Source: MFZZ01 sp964582715 (GTDB taxonomy: Bacteria; Patescibacteriota; Microgenomatia; UBA1406; GWC2-37-13). From it: a DNA stretch of 64,000 bases. This document shows positions 1 to 8,670 of this stretch, piece after piece (the stretch's first letter is position 1; every line of letters begins with the position of its first letter). Below the pieces are notes generated by a model. That model saw only the letters and a list, made by a program, of their open reading frames with translations, did not search any database and was not told where the DNA came from. The position numbers were made by a program, and so were the translations under genes. The stretch lies in contig CAZOSM010000001.1 in the NCBI GenBank assembly GCA_964582715.1, positions 186,001-250,000 on the forward strand, read 5' to 3'.

Positions 1-1966
1 TTTCTTTATCATCAATAATACGTTTAATAGGTGTTGGCTCCATGCGATATCCTCCTGTCGCAAATACATTATATATCTGAGCTAAATCAATGAGAGTAAC
101 TTCTCCTCCACCCAAGCTTAAAGATAACCCAAATCGAGAAGAATCATTCCAGGTATCAATGCCCATATTTTTTCCAAAATCAACAAACTGCTGTACTCCC
201 ATCATGTTCAACACTTTCACAGCAGGAATATTGTATGAGTTGGAAAGTGCATAACGGAGTGTTACTCTACCATGGAACTGATTATCATAATTAACAGGTC
301 TATAGGGTTCACCACCTGGACTCTCAAAAATAATGGGAGAATCATCAATTGCGGTTGCTGCTGTAAACCCTCTTTCAAGTGCCATTGCATAAAGCATTGG
401 TTTGAGCGTAGAACCAGGTTGGCGAAGTGCAGTGGTTACATTAAACGCGCCATCATTATCGCTAAAGTAATCGATAGATCCAACCATTGCCAGAATCTCA
501 CCTGTTTCTGGCTTTAAGACAATGACTCCTCCATTTGTTACATTAAGATCTTTAATTTTCTCGAGTTCTTCCTTGAGAATTTGTTCTGCTTTTTCCTGAA
601 TTTCTAAATCAAGTGTGGTGGTAACACTAAATCCTCCTTCTTCAACAACCTTTGATCCAAACTGTTCTTCCATAGCATTCCTTGTATAAAACACAAAATG
701 AGGCGCTTTTATACTGGTTTTTGGAGGGATAATATTTACAGCAGTCAGTACTGCGGTTTCCTTCTCTTTTTGAGAGATATAACCTTGTTCTGCCATATTG
801 CGAAGAACGGCATTCTTACGAGCATGAGCAGCTTCGGGATTAACAAAAGGGGAATATAAAGTAGGTGCCTGTGGCAATCCAGCAAGCAGCGCTGCTTCAC
901 TTAAATTCAGATACTTTGCACTTTTCCCAAAATATACTTTAGAAGCTTCCTCTATACCATAAGAAGAACCACCGTAGGGAACCTGATTAAGGTACATCTC
1001 CATAATTTCATCTTTTGTGTAGAGTTGCTCTGTCCAGATTGCAAGTGCAATCTCTTTGAGTTTACGCTCTACAGTTCGTTCTGGAGAAAGTAACGCACTT
1101 TTTACAAGCTGCTGGGTAATAGTTGAACCACCCTGGAGTTCATTTGTTTTAATAGTATCTTTTGCTGCTCGCAAAATTCCTCCAAAGAAGGAAACACCTT
1201 TATGACTATAAAAATTCTTGTCTTCAATAGCAATTGTGGCCTGAACTACATACGGCGGTAAATCTTTTATCTCAATTGGTGTTCTGTTTACATCACGGTA
1301 TATTTCATAGAGCAGTTTGCCATTTCTATCATATAAATGAGTAGATTTAGCAAAGTTTACTTCCCCAATAGATGCAGGAGATGGAAGGCTACGAACAAAT
1401 TGATACCCGTGAAAAGATACTACTGCTATTAAACAAAATCCTACTCCATACAAAAATGATCTAAAATACGGACCAGTGAGATACTTATAAAAGCCAATAA
1501 CACCATTAATGATTCCTTTAAAAATAGAGTATATAAAATAGACTATCTCCGTAAGAAAATTATAGAAATAACCGGGCAATCTAATAATGGCATAAAAGAT
1601 CATCACAGCTACTGTATAAATACCTTTTCCAAAAAGTTGTAACGTTTTTAGAAGAAATCTTCCTGACTGTTTTCCTAACGCCTTTAAAAAAACTGAAACT
1701 GAAAGTACAGTTGGGGTTATCCTTTCTGTAGTAAGCTCTTCATCATCTTCATAGCGGTTTCTCGAGGAGTAAGTAATTATTTCATAGATATATGCAAGAA
1801 GCAGTGATATTATTTTATATCCGTACAAGAAAGGATAAATAAATATTTTTTGAGTAAGTTCTCCAATAAAAATAAGTATATTTACTGCAGAAACAAGACC
1901 AAATAAAAGCGCTAAAATGCCCTTCTCTTTTACCGCACGAAATGTGTCTATAAATCTCTTTAGCAT
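1..1966 (-). CDS. Bifunctional penicillin-binding protein 1A, C-terminus cut by window edge
   Basis: Polymerises lipid II into glycan strands (GT51 domain) and cross-links them (transpeptidase domain) outside the membrane. Reading from the start at 1966, about 655 residues are visible. The first ~200 are unusual: several hydrophobic, aromatic-rich segments precede the last membrane anchor (around 185-205). Then come GT51 motifs (EDKNFYSH, QGGSTITQQLVK, AIWTEQLYTKDEI), a linker, and the transpeptidase with SxxK (STLK, about residue 517) and SYN. The KTG motif lies beyond the left edge, so the gene is incomplete here but not shown to be broken. The start is supported by a TACAAT box 6 nt upstream. 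It is a clear paralogue of the PBP1A at 42509, which has a single N-terminal anchor. The family call is secure; the role of the extra N-terminal segments is unknown. Confidence 0.95.
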   Translation of the reverse strand, partial: MLKRFIDTFRAVKEKGILALLFGLVSAVNILIFIGELTQKIFIYPFLYGYKIISLLLAYIYEIITYSSRNRYEDDEELTTERITPTVLSVSVFLKALGKQSGRFLLKTLQLFGKGIYTVAVMIFYAIIRLPGYFYNFLTEIVYFIYSIFKGIINGVIGFYKYLTGPYFRSFLYGVGFCLIAVVSFHGYQFVRSLPSPASIGEVNFAKSTHLYDRNGKLLYEIYRDVNRTPIEIKDLPPYVVQATIAIEDKNFYSHKGVSFFGGILRAAKDTIKTNELQGGSTITQQLVKSALLSPERTVERKLKEIALAIWTEQLYTKDEIMEMYLNQVPYGGSSYGIEEASKVYFGKSAKYLNLSEAALLAGLPQAPTLYSPFVNPEAAHARKNAVLRNMAEQGYISQKEKETAVLTAVNIIPPKTSIKAPHFVFYTRNAMEEQFGSKVVEEGGFSVTTTLDLEIQEKAEQILKEELEKIKDLNVTNGGVIVLKPETGEILAMVGSIDYFSDNDGAFNVTTALRQPGSTLKPMLYAMALERGFTAATAIDDSPIIFESPGGEPYRPVNYDNQFHGRVTLRYALSNSYNIPAVKVLNMMGVQQFVDFGKNMGIDTWNDSSRFGLSLSLGGGEVTLIDLAQIYNVFATGGYRMEPTPIKRIIDDKE

Positions 1967-1972
1967 GTAGTT

Positions 1973-1978
1973 ATTGTA
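1973..1978 (-). promoter_or_regulatory. -10 box of PBP1A gene, leaderless spacing
   Basis: TACAAT on the minus strand, 6 nt before the ATG at 1966. A weak -35 match (TTTTCA) sits about 17 bp further upstream. Transcription is predicted to start at or next to the start codon. Confidence 0.55.
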
Positions 1979-2017
1979 TCAAAACTATAGGCTTCTGAAA
2001 AGCGTAAATAAATACTC

Positions 2018-2764
2018 TTACAGTGAAGAATGCTGTTTCAGTTTTGCCTCAACAATAAGTCGCTCTTTATACGTCCCTGGCGGGACGCACGTAACAAGCA
2101 TGATATATGATGCATTAAAATTTTGCTCCAGAACAGACACTTTATCTGGTGCAACTATATACATATCAAATACTTCATATTCATACTGTCTTCCTTCTAC
2201 TTTAACATTGATACTATCCCCAATATCCATCTTAGGCAAATAGGTGAAAACAGTTTTATAATCTTTATCATTATATAACTGAGGTAAAGTAGAATGTCCA
2301 AAGATCGCAACTTTACCATACTGTCCTGGCTTTGACGTTGGAAGATAATGCACTAGACTTTTTGAGAGATCTTCTCCACCCACCTCCACCCGTAAATCTA
2401 CAAGATTGAGCTTTGGTATAGACAATGAATATTCTGTTAGATCAATTGTATCGTTGGATCCAGTTACATTTGAAACAGGAAACCATACGTTGGCATGCGT
2501 AAAATCTCTTAAATTATTGGAATAATAATTAGTCTCTGCATGAACAGTTTTGGCAATCTGCAACGAAGCTGCTTCATTTTGCTCTGGAACTGGTGTAGAA
2601 GTATCTTTCCGTATAAAGAAACGGGCATAGATCTCAAAAGAGATCATTGGGTAATAGGCCCAGAACATCATACCCACACCAGCAATTAAGATGATATATG
2701 AAATGACTTTCATCATCTTTTTCCCTTTTGATTCGTATTCTTTGGTATAGACTTTGAGTGGCAT
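2018..2764 (-). CDS. Sortase family transpeptidase
   Basis: Sortases cleave surface proteins at an LPxTG-like motif and join them to the cell wall or to each other. The 248-residue protein has an N-terminal membrane anchor (about 18-37), then the sortase beta-barrel with the catalytic triad: His in FGHSTLP (about 157), Cys in LVTCVPPG (about 226) and Arg in ERLIVEA (about 235). Which sortase class it belongs to is not decided. The ATG lies one base after the stop of the upstream gene at 2766, so the two are probably co-transcribed and translationally coupled. A second ATG pair at residues 17-18 is an alternative start directly before the membrane segment. A possible substrate with an LPVAG tail is encoded at 17152-17700. 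Confidence 0.88.
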   Translation of the reverse strand: MPLKVYTKEYESKGKKMMKVISYIILIAGVGMMFWAYYPMISFEIYARFFIRKDTSTPVPEQNEAASLQIAKTVHAETNYYSNNLRDFTHANVWFPVSNVTGSNDTIDLTEYSLSIPKLNLVDLRVEVGGEDLSKSLVHYLPTSKPGQYGKVAIFGHSTLPQLYNDKDYKTVFTYLPKMDIGDSINVKVEGRQYEYEVFDMYIVAPDKVSVLEQNFNASYIMLVTCVPPGTYKERLIVEAKLKQHSSL

Positions 2765-2765
2765 A

Positions 2766-4853
2766 TTAGTTTGAAGTGGTTTCTATTGTTATATTTTTGC
2801 TAAAAAGAGGACTCCATAAGTTTAGAAACGGTACAGTAGTCGAATCTACCTCTACCTTTTCTACAGGGAATCTATCTTTGAGAACCTCAGTTAAACCAGA
2901 AACCGGTTTTAGCGTAACATGACTTTTAAGAGAATTATTATCAATTTTCTTGTATAGATTTGCTTTGGTAAGCACTACAATGGTGGCTTCATTTTTCCCG
3001 GAATCTACATCTTCCACCGAGTATAAAATAGTTTTTTCATCCAGCTCATATTCTTTAGATTGCTCTTCTAGTAATTTCTTTTTTAATTCTTCTACCAGAC
3101 TTTTTTTCTGTATGGTGTAATACTCAATGTCAGATATTGCTTCAATACCCACTTTATCTGCTTCTTCACCCAGTTCTTTCGAATAAACAGCATCAGAGAT
3201 AGTTACTTCAGAAAGATCAGAAATGAGTAGCTCATCTTTACTTATTTTGGCTGAAAGTACATCTGAACTTTGTTTTTCTGCTTTTTTCTCTACAGAAGCT
3301 TGCAACGTATCCATATCTTCTTTAGAGACAGTATTTACTTTCTTTTTAGATCCTCCACTAAATGCTTCATCAGCTATACCCAGAAATAATGATTCAGCGA
3401 GTGAACCAATGGTAAACTGTGTACCGCCTGGGACATTATACTCTTCACCAATTTCTGATGCTGTAACAGAAACGGTTTCTTTACCCGATTGTTTTGTCCC
3501 ATCGCTGGTTACGCCACTTGAGGAAGCGACTTTTACATTACTATCTAAAGTATATATAAGTTCCTTATATTTAATTTCTGTCCCACGTTCAATAGTGCGT
3601 TCATTATTATCAAAATTATGAATAACAACCTTACCTTTTGCTTTTTCGCCTATCTCTCTTGACCCAGTTGTACTTTTATCTTCTTGAAAATCAAGAACAG
3701 TAACATGTTTTACAAGTGAAGCAGTATTGGCAGAAGCAGATTCGGTAATAGGCAATTCAAGTTCAAACTCCTCCTCAACATTTTGAGATTGGACATAGAC
3801 CTTTAAAGTCACCTTATGAAAAAAATATTCAAATGCAAGGAATCCTCCCAATGCCATAACTATAATACTTACTGAAGCAATAAGAATTTTCTTTTGTGGA
3901 TTAGCTTTTCTTGAAGGCTTAAAGAAGTCTGCAAAAACAGCAAAAACAGGATCCAAAAAGCTAAACATACCCTTCCCCGCTAAAACTGGAGCATCTTCAT
4001 GAGTTGGCCTTTCTCCATGTACATCTGGTTTTTCTGCACCTGAGGATACTACATCCTCACCCATCATAAATCCAAATGATTGAGCAGCTTGTTCATCTTC
4101 TGCAGGTATATCTTCCGTCACCACTCCTTCTGAACCCAGTTCTTTTATAAATGAATGAGCAAGTGCCTGATGAAGTTCTATATCCTTCAGAGCTTCTATA
4201 GTCGGATGCTGCACAAATACCTTATCATCCCAGTTGTATTGGGCAATTGCAGAAACAGCTTTTGTGTTATCTAAATCTCCGTAAATAATGAGTTTTGAGG
4301 GAGTCACCTGCTGACCAGGGTGCGAGGCAAGAGAACTTTGAATATCTGCTGCGACATCTTGTGTACGAACAGCATACTCTGATTGAATAAGAGCTCCTCC
4401 TTTGTACGTAAATAAACCAATTTCGGATTTATTGAGCTCAACCAAAAGACAATTCATAATAGATTTATTTTTTATGTAATCTTCTATTGCCTCTTTGACA
4501 TCAATATACCCCATTGGATCCAGTTCTAATTCCTGAGAAATCTTCTTTATATAGCCTTTATATGGTTCTTTTATATCGTGTGAAGAAGGATCAATCATCG
4601 TGGAGTGAAGGAAGAAGATCGTTTTGTCTAAGTTAATTTTGGATTGTAATTCTAGGTCAGAAATAAGTGCGTCCGTATCTTCAAGAAGTTTATCAAAATG
4701 AGCAGTAAGTGGCCTTTTCTTGTCTGCCACAATAACCTCACGCCCTTGACGCACATCCAGCACAAATCCCGAAAGGAACGTGTCTGTAATATAGAGACAG
4801 AAGTAGTATATTTTTTCCTCTTTCTTTTTAAAAAAAGGAATAGAAAGTCGCAT
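2766..4853 (-). CDS. Large membrane protein, possible PilM-like N-terminus and baseplate-J-like C-terminal region
   Basis: I do not recognise a defined function. From the ATG at 4853 it is 695 residues. Residues 1-230 alternate strands and helices and loosely resemble a degenerate actin/PilM-type ATPase fold (inference). An acidic linker follows, then one membrane segment at about 313-335 (KKILIASVSIIVMALGG). The outer part has the rhythm of baseplate-J/gp47-like proteins annotated in CPR genomes: KGKVVIHNFDNNERTIERGT, then VTASEIGEEYNVPGGTQF, then a Lys/Glu-rich coiled region. I choose 4853 rather than the upstream TTG at 4871 because TATCAT lies 8 nt before it. It is followed directly by the sortase gene. 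The coding region is certain; both domain suggestions are weak. Confidence 0.75.
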   Translation of the reverse strand: MRLSIPFFKKKEEKIYYFCLYITDTFLSGFVLDVRQGREVIVADKKRPLTAHFDKLLEDTDALISDLELQSKINLDKTIFFLHSTMIDPSSHDIKEPYKGYIKKISQELELDPMGYIDVKEAIEDYIKNKSIMNCLLVELNKSEIGLFTYKGGALIQSEYAVRTQDVAADIQSSLASHPGQQVTPSKLIIYGDLDNTKAVSAIAQYNWDDKVFVQHPTIEALKDIELHQALAHSFIKELGSEGVVTEDIPAEDEQAAQSFGFMMGEDVVSSGAEKPDVHGERPTHEDAPVLAGKGMFSFLDPVFAVFADFFKPSRKANPQKKILIASVSIIVMALGGFLAFEYFFHKVTLKVYVQSQNVEEEFELELPITESASANTASLVKHVTVLDFQEDKSTTGSREIGEKAKGKVVIHNFDNNERTIERGTEIKYKELIYTLDSNVKVASSSGVTSDGTKQSGKETVSVTASEIGEEYNVPGGTQFTIGSLAESLFLGIADEAFSGGSKKKVNTVSKEDMDTLQASVEKKAEKQSSDVLSAKISKDELLISDLSEVTISDAVYSKELGEEADKVGIEAISDIEYYTIQKKSLVEELKKKLLEEQSKEYELDEKTILYSVEDVDSGKNEATIVVLTKANLYKKIDNNSLKSHVTLKPVSGLTEVLKDRFPVEKVEVDSTTVPFLNLWSPLFSKNITIETTSN

Positions 4854-4861
4854 ACAGTAAC

Positions 4862-4867
4862 ATGATA
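4862..4867 (-). promoter_or_regulatory. -10 box of the 2766-4853 gene
   Basis: TATCAT on the minus strand with an 8-nt spacer to the ATG at 4853. The box lies inside the possible TTG-initiated extension, which argues against that longer start. Confidence 0.5.
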
Positions 4868-4897
4868 GCAAACTTTTACAAGAAAAATAAAGGAGAG

Positions 4898-6379
4898 TTA
4901 CTCTATTTTATACCGTTCAAGTACCTGGTCTACTCCTTTCTTTGCGGTCTTTAGAGCGGTACTATAATCTACACCATTTGCTGTCTGATTGATAGCATTT
5001 TCCAGATAACTCAAAATCTCATCGTTAAGACCTTTATCCTGGGTTCTATCGGCAAGTGGTAATGAGACAAGATTATCTTCAGTAGCCATTTTCACAACAG
5101 GAGATAAATATGGATTAGTGGCCAAAGTTTCTGCCATATCTTTCCGTGAATAAGCTGCCCCAAATGGACGCACAGTACTTTGCTCCTGAAACAATGCTGC
5201 CTGGCTTTCTTTGGAAGAAAGAAATTTCAAAAATTTCCAGGCTTCAGGTTGATTTTTACTAAATCTGCTCACTCCTTCAACCCAGTATGTTGCTATAGAA
5301 ACGGTACTTCCATCGAGACCTTTTGGTATTGGTGCAACTTGTACATTTAGATCTGGATTTTGAGATTTAATATCTGCAACTTGCCATGACGGTCCAAAAA
5401 TCATAGCTACCCTACCTTGTATAAATGCCGGAACAGAATTTGACATAGAATCATTCCAGTAATTTTCCTCGGCAAATCGTCTATACAATTGAAGTGCTCC
5501 TGCAGCTTCTGGGGCATCTAACTCTTTCAGATCTCCGCCATTCAGCAGGAGCAGAATACCATATATTTCTCCAAAGTGATCTATATTATTAGCTGTCCCA
5601 ATCGCCATACCTGAAGTAATTAAGCTACCTTCATTATTTTGGACAGTTAATTGTGTAACTGCTGTAAGCACATCATTTTCTCCCACCCATACGGCAGGTG
5701 GTTCTACAATTCCTGCCTGGTTAAGAAGCGAGTCGTTATAGATAAGGACTAATGAATCAACCATAAGTGGAATACCATAATAATTTTCTCCTACTTTTAA
5801 ATCTTTCACATGAATAGGGTAAAATGTGGACTCAAATTCTTCACCAGACATAATCTCTGGAGGAAGGGTAGAAACTACTTCTTGTATTTCTGGCAGCCAG
5901 GTATTGTGATATCTAAAGATATCCGGACCATTACCTGTCTGGCTTCTAGCGATAAGACGTTCTCTGTAATCTTCTGGAGCTACTTTTTCATAATTAATGG
6001 TTACATGTGGATTTTGCTTCTGATATTCTGCAATAACAGTATCAAAAATTGCTTTATCATCCCATAATCCCCAGTATGTAAGTGTTACGTCACCTTTTGG
6101 CCCCGGTACTATTGGGTTCTCTGGTGGAAACAATCGATCTTTTAAGAAAAACCAGAATACAGCACCAAAAACAACAATAAAAAAGACAACTATTCCAGCG
6201 ATAAATAAAAACTTATTATTATTGTGAGTATAAACAGGTGTGTCTCCTACCTCAGGTGGTATGGCACCTTGTATTTGATCTGGTGATTCTATGTTTGGCG
6301 CTACTTCTTCTACCTGAATTGGTTGAGGTGTATCATTACCTGGCTGTTGATTTCCATCCGTTTTTTTATTATCATCCAT
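4898..6379 (-). CDS. Membrane-anchored extracellular solute-binding protein, family 1 (sugar type)
   Basis: Family-1 solute-binding proteins capture sugars or oligosaccharides for ABC importers. The 493-residue protein has a ~53-residue polar Gln/Pro/Asn-rich cytoplasmic tail, one membrane segment (about 54-77) and the binding domain beginning VTLTYWGLWDD, with the typical YEKVAPEDYRERL and GPDIFRYHNTWLPE blocks. No lipobox Cys and no cleavable signal peptide are seen, so it should remain tethered by its transmembrane helix. That is unusual for the family. No permease or ATPase gene lies nearby, so it is an orphan in this window. The start codon is within 7 bp of the divergent VanW start, and its TATCAT box lies 6 nt upstream of the ATG. 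Confidence 0.88.
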   Translation of the reverse strand: MDDNKKTDGNQQPGNDTPQPIQVEEVAPNIESPDQIQGAIPPEVGDTPVYTHNNNKFLFIAGIVVFFIVVFGAVFWFFLKDRLFPPENPIVPGPKGDVTLTYWGLWDDKAIFDTVIAEYQKQNPHVTINYEKVAPEDYRERLIARSQTGNGPDIFRYHNTWLPEIQEVVSTLPPEIMSGEEFESTFYPIHVKDLKVGENYYGIPLMVDSLVLIYNDSLLNQAGIVEPPAVWVGENDVLTAVTQLTVQNNEGSLITSGMAIGTANNIDHFGEIYGILLLLNGGDLKELDAPEAAGALQLYRRFAEENYWNDSMSNSVPAFIQGRVAMIFGPSWQVADIKSQNPDLNVQVAPIPKGLDGSTVSIATYWVEGVSRFSKNQPEAWKFLKFLSSKESQAALFQEQSTVRPFGAAYSRKDMAETLATNPYLSPVVKMATEDNLVSLPLADRTQDKGLNDEILSYLENAINQTANGVDYSTALKTAKKGVDQVLERYKIE

Positions 6380-6391
6380 GTATTTATGATA
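6370..6391. promoter_or_regulatory. Interlocked divergent -10 boxes
   Basis: On the minus strand TATCAT (6391-6386) is 6 nt before the solute-binding protein ATG (6379). On the plus strand TATCAT (6370-6375) is 10 nt before the VanW ATG (6386). Each -10 box therefore lies within the start region of the opposite gene; the minus-strand box is the VanW start ATG plus its next three bases. There is no room for ribosome-binding sites. Confidence 0.55.
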
Positions 6392-7780
6392 GCAAATTTT
6401 TCTAAAAATCAGCTTATCCTTATAATTGCTGCTGCTATCTTGGTTGCTTTAGGTTTTGCACTCCCTGTTTATTTTTATAATCGAACTGTTGGAAACACGA
6501 TATATCCACAGACATATGTTGACGGTATAGATATGGGGCGTAAATCGAAAGAAGAGGCTACTACATTATTACAAAGAAGAGATGATTACTTAAGTAAAGT
6601 TGCGATAACTGTACTTTATGATGAAGCACCAATCGCTACATATTCAGCTAAAGAGCTGAATATTCACAGAGATATTCAAACAAAAGTAGATCAAGCTTAT
6701 ATTATAGGGAGAACTCCAGACCTTACCTCACGTATATACCAACAGATAAATTCTATGCTTGGTATGCATAGAATCGAGTTTTTTACTACCATGACTTATG
6801 ATAAAGGGCCTCTGGAAAAGTTTATTAATGACACAGCAGACTCATACGATATTCCAGCTAAAAATGCTCTTTTTCAGTTTGAAAATGGGAAAGTAATATC
6901 TTTTAAAGCTGATGAAAAAGGTACTCAGATCCAAAGAGAACAGTTTATGAATGATATAAAAAATCAGATTGAAAGTATTTCTGAAAAGAAAACGAAATTA
7001 ACGGTTCAAGTACAAGAAAAAATTATTGATCCAGATATCACATTAGCAGAAGCAAACGAACATGGTATAGAAGAGCTTATTGCAGAAGGTGTATCTGATT
7101 ATTCTGGCTCCATTCCTTCACGTGTTCACAATGTGATACTGGCAGCATCTAGATTTAATGGTGTTCTTGTTCCACAAGGAAAAGAATTTTCCTTTAATGA
7201 GATTATAGGAGACATATCTGCAAGTTCTGGATATCAACAAGCTTATATTATAAGTGGTGGACGTACAGTGCTTGGAGATGGTGGAGGGGTATGCCAGGTA
7301 TCAACAACAGTATTCAGAGCTGCACTGAATGCAGGGTTGCCAATTACAGAACGTCATGCACACGCTTATCGAGTTTCTTATTATGAAAATGATTCTGAGC
7401 CAGGCTTTGATGCAACTATTTACACACCAAGCGTAGATTTTAAATTTAGAAATGATACTCCAGCTGCAATACTCATTCAGACAGAAGTGGATGAAGAAAA
7501 CAATATCCTTAAGTTTAAATTTTATGGTAAAAAAGATGGACGTATCATAAATATATCTGATGCTACCGTGTGGGATGTAGCACCACCTCCAGAACCAACA
7601 TATGAAGACGATCCAACTATGCCGGTTGGGCAACAAAAACAGATAGATTATGCAGCTTGGGGAGCAAAAGCCAAGTTTACCTATCATGTAACCCGCGGTG
7701 ATGAAGTACTTCAAAATGAAGAGTTTTACTCTGCATTCAGACCATGGCGTGCAGTATACCTTCGAGGGACTAAGACTTAA
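6386..7780 (+). CDS. VanW family protein with peptidoglycan-binding-like domains
   Basis: VanW proteins occur in envelope and vancomycin-resistance loci; their biochemical role is unknown. The 464-residue protein has an N-terminal membrane segment (about 8-29), a region resembling PG_binding_4 domains (including SFKADEKGTQI), then the VanW domain from about residue 245 (VILAASRFNGVLVPQGKEF, GGGVCQVSTTVFRAAL, ITERHAHAYRVSYY). It is similar in layout to Bacillus YoaR. An upstream in-frame start at 6323 would overlap the divergent gene by 57 bp, so ATG 6386, directly before the membrane segment, is preferred. The strong set of wall genes nearby fits a wall-associated role. Confidence 0.9.
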   Translation: MIANFSKNQLILIIAAAILVALGFALPVYFYNRTVGNTIYPQTYVDGIDMGRKSKEEATTLLQRRDDYLSKVAITVLYDEAPIATYSAKELNIHRDIQTKVDQAYIIGRTPDLTSRIYQQINSMLGMHRIEFFTTMTYDKGPLEKFINDTADSYDIPAKNALFQFENGKVISFKADEKGTQIQREQFMNDIKNQIESISEKKTKLTVQVQEKIIDPDITLAEANEHGIEELIAEGVSDYSGSIPSRVHNVILAASRFNGVLVPQGKEFSFNEIIGDISASSGYQQAYIISGGRTVLGDGGGVCQVSTTVFRAALNAGLPITERHAHAYRVSYYENDSEPGFDATIYTPSVDFKFRNDTPAAILIQTEVDEENNILKFKFYGKKDGRIINISDATVWDVAPPPEPTYEDDPTMPVGQQKQIDYAAWGAKAKFTYHVTRGDEVLQNEEFYSAFRPWRAVYLRGTKT

Positions 7781-7865
7781 TTATTAATAAGTGTATTCTT
7801 TATAGTAAAAGGGAGCAACAGGTAGCTGAACTGAATTATTCTGTACCAAACATAGACGAGTGCAG

Positions 7866-7925
7866 ATACCCTTTTGTCTTGGCTACGAGTCCGATAATTA
7901 TCGGACAGGTAGCAGAAAAAGGATA
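7866..7925. terminator. Long imperfect hairpin between convergent genes
   Basis: A perfect 18-bp palindrome GTCCGATAATTATCGGAC (7889-7906) is nested in further pairing arms: GCTAC (7882-7886) with GTAGC (7909-7913), and GATACCCTTTTGTCT with AGAAAAAGGATATC outside. The complete inverted repeat spans about 60 bp. It lies between the ends of the VanW gene and the acyltransferase gene, so a bidirectional terminator is the simplest reading. The perfect core palindrome could also mark an interspersed palindromic repeat. Confidence 0.5.
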
Positions 7926-8011
7926 TCAAACGAGTCTAATGAATTTATATAAGTTAAAGATAAAATTTACGCCTTATTTATATCAAAGTTTATGGAGATG
8001 GGATTAACAGT

Positions 8012-8614
8012 TTAAAATAGTCCTAAAATACTCTTTCTCCGAATTCTATATGTAGGATTCTTCAATTTCCTCTCCCCAATTACTTTTGCTGGCACACCAA
8101 CAACAATAGTATGTGCTTCAACATCTTTAGTAACCACAGCACCTGCTCCAACAATGGCACCACGGCCTATGGTAACCCCTGGCAAAATAATTGCGCGGGG
8201 ACCAATAAATACGTAGTCTTCAATAACAACCGGAGCTTCAATTGCCTTAAATGTGGGATCATTTATATCATGCTCAGCGTTATAGATCATTACTTCACTT
8301 GCAATATCAACATGACTACCAATCTTGAGGTCAGCTCTCCCATCAAGTACCACTCCTTCGCCAATAATAGTATCTTCACCAATACTAATATGACGAGGAT
8401 CATAGATACGTGCTCGCATATTGATAATCGAGTTTGAGCCGACATTTACGCCAAATAGTACGTAGAAAAACATACGAACAAAGCCAAGAGGAAACCAACT
8501 AACCACATAAAGAAAGTATGTAACAATTTCAAGCCAGATATTCGCTACGCGATTACCTGCTTTTGTAATAATTTGTCCTCCGGACAAGGCGTTTCCATCT
8601 TTATCTGTAACCAT
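8012..8614 (-). CDS. Hexapeptide-repeat (LbH) acyltransferase
   Basis: A 200-residue left-handed beta-helix acyltransferase of the maltose/galactoside O-acetyltransferase (WbbJ-like) type, which transfers acetyl or other acyl groups to sugars. An N-terminal hydrophobic region (about 25-60) comes first, then hexapeptide repeats from about residue 65 (IIGEGVVLDGRADLKIGSHV, FIGPRAIILPGVTIGRGAIV, GAGAVVTKDVEAH). The active-site His is probably the one in MIYNAEHDIND. The start at 8614 is chosen because TATAAT ends exactly 6 nt before that ATG and lies inside the TTG-initiated six-residue extension at 8632. The acceptor is unknown; modification of surface glycan is a reasonable inference. Confidence 0.88.
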   Translation of the reverse strand: MVTDKDGNALSGGQIITKAGNRVANIWLEIVTYFLYVVSWFPLGFVRMFFYVLFGVNVGSNSIINMRARIYDPRHISIGEDTIIGEGVVLDGRADLKIGSHVDIASEVMIYNAEHDINDPTFKAIEAPVVIEDYVFIGPRAIILPGVTIGRGAIVGAGAVVTKDVEAHTIVVGVPAKVIGERKLKNPTYRIRRKSILGLF

Positions 8615-8620
8615 AGATAT

Positions 8621-8626
8621 ATTATA
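8621..8626 (-). promoter_or_regulatory. -10 box of acyltransferase gene
   Basis: Perfect TATAAT on the minus strand, 6 nt before the ATG at 8614. Predicted to give a leaderless transcript. It rules out the longer TTG start. Confidence 0.65.
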
Positions 8627-8658
8627 ACGCAATTCACCATTTATGTACTATCACCTGT

Positions 8659-8664
8659 TACCAT
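8659..8664 (+). promoter_or_regulatory. Possible -10 box of rnhB
   Basis: TACCAT, 6 nt before the rnhB ATG at 8671. The match to consensus is moderate, but the spacing is the same as at other genes here. Confidence 0.35.
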
Positions 8665-8670
8665 ATAACC

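Noticed and set aside
2766..4853. Phage baseplate protein as evidence of a prophage or contractile injection system
   Set aside because: Only a loose resemblance in one membrane-anchored protein; no tube, sheath or other baseplate genes are nearby.
6323..6385. Longer start for the VanW protein
   Set aside because: It would overlap the divergent solute-binding gene by 57 bp and place a hydrophobic stretch before the true membrane segment.
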